A stretch of DNA of 10,932 nt from contig PTKB01000064.1 in NCBI GenBank assembly GCA_002937555.1, positions 1 through 10,932 of the forward strand. Reading direction: 5' to 3'. Under the pieces are notes generated by a model that made no database searches, was not told the origin of the DNA, and saw only the letters and a program-made list of their open reading frames with translations. This document shows positions 6,496 through 10,932 of the stretch, piece after piece. Every line of letters starts with the position of its first letter. Within the stretch, counting starts at the first letter, position 1. This DNA is from Alphaproteobacteria bacterium MarineAlpha10_Bin2. Lineage in GTDB: Bacteria; Pseudomonadota; Alphaproteobacteria; UBA828. The position numbers and the translations under genes are program-made.

Positions 6496-7284
6496 ATGTT
6501 GAACACCGAGAAATTGGTGAAATTCCCAGATTCAAAGGGCAAATGGCTGCGTCGCGCCGCCATGATCGTCCTGGCAAGTGCGCTGATCGCCGCCGCCGCG
6601 CCGTTTGGCACGTCGAATATGGATATTGCGCCGCGATTCTTATATTGGCTTGGCGGTATTTCGATTGGTTGGGCGCAGTGGTCGCTCATCATGCGGCTGC
6701 TCCACCGCCTGACCAGCGCCAATCCGTGGCCGCCCGGCGTCGCAGGCACCGTCGCCGCTTTCTTCTTCGCCGGCCTGATGGCTTTGGAGATCTATGTCGT
6801 CCGCACCTGGCTGATCAACGCGCCGTCGGGCACCGGTACGACCGCGTTCCTCAGTATCCTCGGCGCCATGCTGGCCTATTGCTGGCTCGGCCAGTTGCTG
6901 GTGCGGCTCGCCTCGGGCGGGTCGCCGACAGCGTCGACAGAGCCAGAAGAAGAATCCGATAGCCGCACCGAAGTCCGTTTCCTCAGGCGCATTCCCCACC
7001 ACATTGTCGGCGATTTATTGTGTCTCAGAACCGAAGATCATTATTTGAGAATCCATACCAGCGCCGGCCAGGATTTGGTTTTATTCCGCTTGAAAGATGC
7101 GCTTTCGGAATTGGCCGGGACCGACGGCATGCAGGTGCATAGTTCCTATTGGGTGGCGCGCACCGCGGTTGCAAATCTGGAGAGCAAGGAGCGAAAAACG
7201 ACGCTAACCTTGAGCAATGGTCTGCGCGTACCGGTGAGCGAAAGTTTCCTGCCCAGCGTGCGTGAAGCCGGATGGCTCGACTGA
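6496..7284 (+). CDS. Membrane-anchored LytTR-family transcriptional regulator
   Basis: This 262-residue protein has a short basic N-terminus and four predicted transmembrane helices (about 20-37, 47-68, 80-104, 113-136). An acidic linker rich in Ser, Thr and Glu follows (about 140-158), then a LytTR DNA-binding domain (about 160-260). The LytTR domain shows its usual blocks: FLRRIP, the strand plus EDHYLRIHT (Glu180 to Thr188), the HSSYWV counterpart of HRSYLV, and NGLRVPVSESF. LytTR domains bind DNA through beta-strands. There is no receiver domain, so the membrane part probably senses the signal or tethers the factor. An in-frame stop at 6487 leaves 6496 as the only good start, and no Shine-Dalgarno is visible. 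The TTCGCGAA array directly upstream suggests autoregulation. The membrane gene on the other side of the array is the likely target. Confidence 0.88.
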   Translation: MLNTEKLVKFPDSKGKWLRRAAMIVLASALIAAAAPFGTSNMDIAPRFLYWLGGISIGWAQWSLIMRLLHRLTSANPWPPGVAGTVAAFFFAGLMALEIYVVRTWLINAPSGTGTTAFLSILGAMLAYCWLGQLLVRLASGGSPTASTEPEEESDSRTEVRFLRRIPHHIVGDLLCLRTEDHYLRIHTSAGQDLVLFRLKDALSELAGTDGMQVHSSYWVARTAVANLESKERKTTLTLSNGLRVPVSESFLPSVREAGWLD

Positions 7285-7316
7285 CTTGCGCGCAGGCACG
7301 CCGGTCAAGATCTAAA

Positions 7317-8105
7317 TTATCCTCCGCCGATGCCGTATTCGCCGGCCCAGCCGAGGCCGGCGCGGGTGTCGCCTTCGGGGCGGTATTCGCACCCCACCCA
7401 GCCGTCGTAGCCGAGCCGATCAATGAGCGCGAAGAGATAGGGGTAATTGATTTCGCCGACCGTGGGCTCGAAGCGCCCGGGCACGCCGGCAATCTGCACA
7501 TGGCTGATGATATCGAGGTCGCGCTCGAAGCTGTAAGCCAGGTTTCCTTCCATGATCTGCAAATGATAGACGTCGTATTGCAGGAAGAGATTGTCACTGC
7601 CGACGGCCTCGATCACGCGCCGCGCCTGTTTCGAGCCGTTCAGCAGATAGCCGGGCATGTCGAAACTGTTTAAGGGCTCGATCAGCGTGCGCACGCCGCG
7701 CTCCGCGAAATAGTTTGCGGCGTAGCTGAGATTGGCGACATAGCAGTCCTCGTAAGCGCCCCGCTCGGCGCCTTCGGGGACCAGGCCGGCCATCACATGG
7801 ACCTGCTTGCAGGCCAGCGCCTCGGCATATTCGCCGGCCTTCTCAACCGCCTCGCGGAACTCCGCCTCACGTCCCGGAAGCGCCGCCAAGCCACGCTCGC
7901 CGGCGTCCCAATCGCCGGGCGGCGAGTTGAACAACGCCTGAACCAGGCCGTGCACCGCTAGCGTTTCTTTGATCTGGCCGGGCGGATAGTCGTAGGGGAA
8001 GAGATACTCCACCGCCTGAAAGCCACAGTCGGCGGCGGCGGCGAAGCGCTCGAGAAAATCGATGTCCTGAAACAGGAAGCTTAGATTGGCGGCAAATTTC
8101 GGCAT
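7317..8105 (-). CDS. hyi: Hydroxypyruvate isomerase / 2-oxo-tetronate isomerase family TIM barrel
   Basis: This 262-residue cytoplasmic enzyme has the length and motifs of the Hyi/OtnI group of AP-endonuclease-2-type TIM barrels. The N-terminus MPKFAANLSFLFQDIDFLERFAAAA is shared family sequence in form. Metal and catalytic residues are at Glu143 (LIEPLN), Asp178 (YDVYH), Gln204 (HVQIAG) and Glu240 (GCEYRP). Hyi interconverts hydroxypyruvate and tartronate semialdehyde; OtnI isomerises 2-oxo-tetronate to 3-oxo-tetronate after the DenD reaction. A DenD-like gene near the window start makes the OtnI activity worth considering, though the two are far apart and on opposite strands. The gene lies 33 bases after the kinase-like gene, so the two may share a transcript. 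Its 3' end converges on the LytTR gene with 32 bases between. Sequence inspection cannot separate the two activities. Confidence 0.8.
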   Translation of the reverse strand: MPKFAANLSFLFQDIDFLERFAAAADCGFQAVEYLFPYDYPPGQIKETLAVHGLVQALFNSPPGDWDAGERGLAALPGREAEFREAVEKAGEYAEALACKQVHVMAGLVPEGAERGAYEDCYVANLSYAANYFAERGVRTLIEPLNSFDMPGYLLNGSKQARRVIEAVGSDNLFLQYDVYHLQIMEGNLAYSFERDLDIISHVQIAGVPGRFEPTVGEINYPYLFALIDRLGYDGWVGCEYRPEGDTRAGLGWAGEYGIGGG

Positions 8106-8138
8106 GGCCTTACTCGGTAAACGGAATTACGCCCGTGC

Positions 8139-9209
8139 TCAATCATTTGCGGCGGCAGCGGCCACCGCGGCGGTGGCGGGGAGATCGATCCGGAAGGTGA
8201 ATATGCATCCTTCATTCGCCTCCGAGGTAATTTTCAAGTCGCCGCCCATCGCCGCGACCCTTCTGCCGGCGATGGCAAGGCCCAGCCCAGTGGCACCTTT
8301 GATGCCCTCTCCTTCGTTCTTGTGAAAGGGCTCGAAGATATTGACCAGCGCCGTGTCGGTGTAATGCGCGCCGCGGTCGCGTATTTCGAAGGCGTAAACG
8401 TCATCTGCCGGCTGCGAGACCGCGAAACGTACCGAGCCCCGTTCGTTCGCGTCCATCGCATTGGTGAGCAAGAATTCCAGCACCTGGCGCAGCAAACCGG
8501 CTTCGCCATTGACCGTGCCGTAGTCTTCCGCCGAATTATTGAGCTCAAGACCGATACCGCGCTCGGCAGCGGTGCGTACCGTATCCGTGCGCAACCCGCC
8601 GATCAGGTCGCCAAGATCGAAAACTGCCGGCGCGAAATCCTCATCGGCGGCGTCCATACGGGCAATTTCCACCACATCGCCGATAATGGCGGATAGATTT
8701 TTGCAGTTCAGCGCCAGATCGTCGATCGCGAGGCGCTGCGACTCGTTCAAATCCTGCTCGCCGCGCAGACTGAGCGCATCGTCCTCAATGGCGTTGATCG
8801 GGGCATCCAACTCGTTGCTCAAATCCGATAGAAAAATCGATTTTTCCTGATTGCTAAAATCGGCCTGTAAACGGGCGCGCGCGAGTTCCTCATTGGCGGC
8901 ATTGAGTTCCTCGACCGTGACACGCATGCGCTTCGCCATCTCGGCAAGCTTATCCGCGCGTTGCATCAAGGCGCGGTTTTTGACGCGCGAATCCGCCACG
9001 ATGGCGAACACGATCAACAGCCCGACGGCGGTGATAGCAATAAAGGAATTGAGGCCGAGGGTGGTCTCACCGCCGCCCTGGAAGATCACGTCCTTGAGAA
9101 TGACGATCACCAGGGCGACGCCGCCGATCAAGGCGACGGCCACACCGAAATATCGATATCTGTTTAAAAGATCCCCAAGGGATCGCCGATTGGAGTCTGT
9201 GTCTGCCAT
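8139..9209 (-). CDS. Membrane histidine kinase-like protein lacking the phosphoacceptor His
   Basis: This 356-residue protein, started at 9209, has two transmembrane helices (about 21-39, 54-72), a coiled-coil linker (about 75-125), a HisKA-like helix and a HATPase domain. The frame is open to 9545, but the extension overlaps the divergent methyltransferase and looks non-coding. At the H-box, where kinases read S-H-E-L-R-T-P, it reads S-N-E-L-D-A-P, so Asn132 (codon AAC) replaces the phosphorylated His. The N-box Asn250, F-box IFEPF (291-295) and G2 box GATGLGLAIA (305-314) are kept, while the G1 box DRGAH (278-282) has His instead of its second Gly. It may still bind ATP but cannot autophosphorylate in the normal way. 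A scaffold, phosphatase or partner for another kinase is possible. No response regulator is adjacent, and the isomerase gene follows by 33 bases. The short Ala-rich C-terminus is unremarkable. Confidence 0.85.
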   Translation of the reverse strand: MADTDSNRRSLGDLLNRYRYFGVAVALIGGVALVIVILKDVIFQGGGETTLGLNSFIAITAVGLLIVFAIVADSRVKNRALMQRADKLAEMAKRMRVTVEELNAANEELARARLQADFSNQEKSIFLSDLSNELDAPINAIEDDALSLRGEQDLNESQRLAIDDLALNCKNLSAIIGDVVEIARMDAADEDFAPAVFDLGDLIGGLRTDTVRTAAERGIGLELNNSAEDYGTVNGEAGLLRQVLEFLLTNAMDANERGSVRFAVSQPADDVYAFEIRDRGAHYTDTALVNIFEPFHKNEGEGIKGATGLGLAIAGRRVAAMGGDLKITSEANEGCIFTFRIDLPATAAVAAAAAND

Positions 9210-9275
9210 CGCGCCCTGTCCGCCTGCCGCGTATTGTGCACCATTCAAGCCGCCTTGTGTCGCGAAAAAAGCCGG

Positions 9276-9304
9276 TTGACGCCAAGATGAAGAGACCCGA
9301 TTCT
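9276..9304 (+). promoter_or_regulatory. Candidate sigma-70 promoter for the methyltransferase-oxidoreductase pair
   Basis: TTGACG (9276-9281, 5 of 6 to consensus) is followed after exactly 17 bases by GATTCT (9299-9304, 3 of 6). Transcription would begin near 9311, giving a leader of about 29 bases before the ATG at 9340. It lies in the 130-base gap between divergent genes, where a promoter is expected. The weak -10 box keeps confidence low. Confidence 0.35.
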
Positions 9305-9339
9305 GCCAACTTCGTGGTGACATTACTTCTGGTAGAGAG

Positions 9340-10038
9340 ATGCGAACGGCGCTCGGCGAGTTAGGCGATTTGGAGGCCCTACAGCAGGTCGTAGAAGTCG
9401 CCGGCTTGAGTCTGATCGAAGCCGGCTGCGCCGCCGGCGATACGGCACGTGGCCTGGCTGAGCGCGGCGCGCGGGTGCTGGCGGTCGAGCCGGATCCGGT
9501 GCAGGCCGAGAAAAACCGCGCCCAGCCGCCCGCGCCCGGCGTCACCTTCGTCGAGGCCGGCGCCGAGGCACTGCCTGCCGAGGATGCGAGCGTGGATGGC
9601 GTGTTGTTTTTCCGCTCGCTGCATCACGTTCCGCGCGAATTGATGGACGCGGCGCTGGCTGAAGCCGCCCGTGTGCTCAAGCCCGACGGTTTTCTCTATG
9701 TCGCCGAGCCGGGCATGGAAGGCAGTCACTTCAAATTGATGCGGCCCTTTAACGACGAGTTCGAAGTGCGCACCCTAGCGCAGCAGGCTTTGGAGAAAAG
9801 TGCCCGGCCGCGTTTCGAGGAAACGGCGCGCTACGTCTATATGCAGCGCCCGCGCCATGAGAGTTTCGCCGCCATGGTGACGAAATTCTCCTCGCTCTCC
9901 TACAACCCCATCCCGCGCGAGTTGATCGAGCAGAACGAAGTGCGGAATAACTTCGAAGCCGGCAAAACCGACGATGGCTATGTCTTCGAGCAGCCCATGC
10001 TGATCGATTTCCACCGCCGCCTACGCGCCCCGAGCTAG
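9340..10038 (+). CDS. Class I SAM-dependent methyltransferase
   Basis: This 232-residue protein fits the Methyltransf_11 type. Motif I is LIEAGCAAGDTARGLA (about 25-40), which places the SAM-binding glycines. The acidic residue after beta-2 is in AVEPDP. The beta-3 region is VTFVEAGAEALPAEDASVDGV, followed by FFRSLHHVP and then ARVLKPDGFLYVAEPG, the motif VI region. The C-terminal third (from about 125) has no clear family mark and may be the substrate lid. The acceptor substrate is unknown. The start at 9340 is the only ATG in an open stretch that begins after an in-frame stop at 9277; the Shine-Dalgarno is weak. The next gene starts 3 bases after its stop, so the two are almost certainly one transcript and may act on one small molecule. 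Confidence 0.88.
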   Translation: MRTALGELGDLEALQQVVEVAGLSLIEAGCAAGDTARGLAERGARVLAVEPDPVQAEKNRAQPPAPGVTFVEAGAEALPAEDASVDGVLFFRSLHHVPRELMDAALAEAARVLKPDGFLYVAEPGMEGSHFKLMRPFNDEFEVRTLAQQALEKSARPRFEETARYVYMQRPRHESFAAMVTKFSSLSYNPIPRELIEQNEVRNNFEAGKTDDGYVFEQPMLIDFHRRLRAPS

Positions 10039-10041
10039 GCA

Positions 10042-10932
10042 ATGGCTGAGGCGCACAGCAAAGAAGTGGTTCTGGCTGAGCGGCCAGTGGGCATTCCCGA
10101 AGCGCGGCATTTTGAGGTGCGCGAAGCGCCGATGCCTGAAGCGGGCGACGGCGAGATATTGATCCGCAACCGGTTCCTGTCGGTCGACCCAGCGATGCGC
10201 GGCTGGGTTAATACGGTGGCCAATTATTCCAAGCCAGTGGGTGTCGGCGAAGTGATGCGCTCCTTCGCCGCCGGCGAAGTGGTCGCTTCGCACCATGCGG
10301 ATTACGCTCCCGGCGATCTGGTTTGCGGCATGTTCGGCTGGCGCGAAAACGCGGTCTCGGACGGCGGCAACGTGCTGTACCGCCATGATTTGGCCGACGT
10401 CCCGCTGTCCGCCAGCCTCGGCATTCTCGGGGTGAATGGCATTACCGCCTATTTCGCCCTCCTCGATGTCGGCGCGCCCCAAGCGGGCGAGACGGTTGTC
10501 GTCTCAACGGCGGCGGGCTCGGTCGGCAGCGCCGTGGGCCAGATCGCCAAGATCAAGGGCTGCCGCACCGTCGGCCTCACTGGAAGCGGTGAGAAAGTAC
10601 AGCAATGTTTGACGGAATTCGGCTATGACGCGGCCATCGATTATCGCGCCGGCGACGTCGATAAGGCGTTGGCCGTAGCCTGCCCCGACGGCGTCGATAT
10701 TTATTTCGACAATACCGCCGGCGCCATATCGGATGCGGTCTACCGCCATCTCAACATCCGCGCCCGCTCAGTTGTCTGCCGCACCGCCTCTCAGGCCAGT
10801 TGGGATCCGTGGCCCGAGGGCCCACGCATCGAGCGTCACCTGCTGGTCAAGCGCGCCCGCATCGAGGGCTTTCTGCTGTTCGACTACGCCGACCGCTACG
10901 AAGAGGCGCGCAGCCAACTTGCCGAATGGCTG
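10042..10932 (+). CDS. NADP-dependent MDR oxidoreductase (alkenal/prostaglandin reductase type), 3'-partial
   Basis: The frame runs open from ATG 10042 to the last base, giving 297 residues. The family is about 340 long, so roughly 40 C-terminal residues are missing. It is a zinc-independent medium-chain reductase of the leukotriene B4 dehydrogenase/CurA group. It shows SVDPAMRGW (47-55), LGVNGITAYFAL (129-140), the NADP-binding STAAGSVGSAVGQIAK (155-170), DAAIDYR, and VDIYFDNTAGAISDAV, where the usual YFDNVGG has a Thr-Ala change. It has no catalytic zinc ligands. Members reduce the double bond of alpha,beta-unsaturated aldehydes and ketones, often in detoxification. Translation is probably coupled to the methyltransferase, 3 bases upstream. 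The actual substrate cannot be assigned. Confidence 0.88.
   Translation, partial: MAEAHSKEVVLAERPVGIPEARHFEVREAPMPEAGDGEILIRNRFLSVDPAMRGWVNTVANYSKPVGVGEVMRSFAAGEVVASHHADYAPGDLVCGMFGWRENAVSDGGNVLYRHDLADVPLSASLGILGVNGITAYFALLDVGAPQAGETVVVSTAAGSVGSAVGQIAKIKGCRTVGLTGSGEKVQQCLTEFGYDAAIDYRAGDVDKALAVACPDGVDIYFDNTAGAISDAVYRHLNIRARSVVCRTASQASWDPWPEGPRIERHLLVKRARIEGFLLFDYADRYEEARSQLAEWL

Noticed and set aside
9210..9545. N-terminal extension of the kinase-like protein to 9545
   Set aside because: It overlaps the divergent methyltransferase, its composition is Ser/Arg/Ala-rich like an antisense shadow, and the transmembrane start begins naturally at 9209.

Overview
This is a GC-rich bacterial window with compact gene spacing. 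Gene content (a DenD-type dehydrogenase, a Hyi/OtnI-type isomerase, an M20 lipoprotein peptidase, a membrane-anchored LytTR regulator) and codon use suggest an alphaproteobacterium, perhaps from an environmental assembly. That assignment is an inference; the window has no rRNA, tRNA or marker gene to confirm it. I see no CRISPR array, insertion sequence, phage gene or RNA gene.

Layout. (1) 1-2390, plus strand: a D-erythronate dehydrogenase (N-terminus cut by the window edge), an RDD membrane protein and a rhomboid protease, closely spaced as a probable operon. A perfect 7-bp inverted repeat lies between the first two. (2) 2404-5721, minus strand: three hydrolases, namely an isochorismatase-fold protein, an S33 proline-iminopeptidase-type hydrolase and an M20 lipoprotein peptidase. 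The first and third are each split by a single-base indel that restores a normal protein when corrected. A 25-codon tryptophan-rich ORF with a near-ideal ribosome binding site lies on the plus strand between the second and third. (3) 5824-7284: a small polytopic membrane protein (minus) diverges from a four-helix membrane protein with a C-terminal LytTR DNA-binding domain (plus). Between them are three copies of the palindrome TTCGCGAA spaced about two helical turns apart. (4) 7317-9209, minus strand: a membrane histidine-kinase-like protein whose phosphoacceptor His is Asn, then a hydroxypyruvate/2-oxo-tetronate isomerase-type TIM barrel. (5) 9340-10932, plus strand: a SAM methyltransferase followed after 3 bases by a zinc-independent MDR oxidoreductase, cut by the window end.

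How they may work together. DenD and the Hyi/OtnI-like isomerase would fit one four-carbon acid-sugar pathway, but they are about 6 kb apart and no kinase or aldolase is visible. The LytTR protein and its divergent membrane neighbour look like a self-contained regulatory pair with its own operator array. Two proteins, the kinase-like and the isochorismatase-fold one, lack the residues that define their family chemistry, so both may be non-catalytic. The two frameshifts may be assembly errors or recent decay, and reads over 3520-3530 and 5667-5671 would decide.
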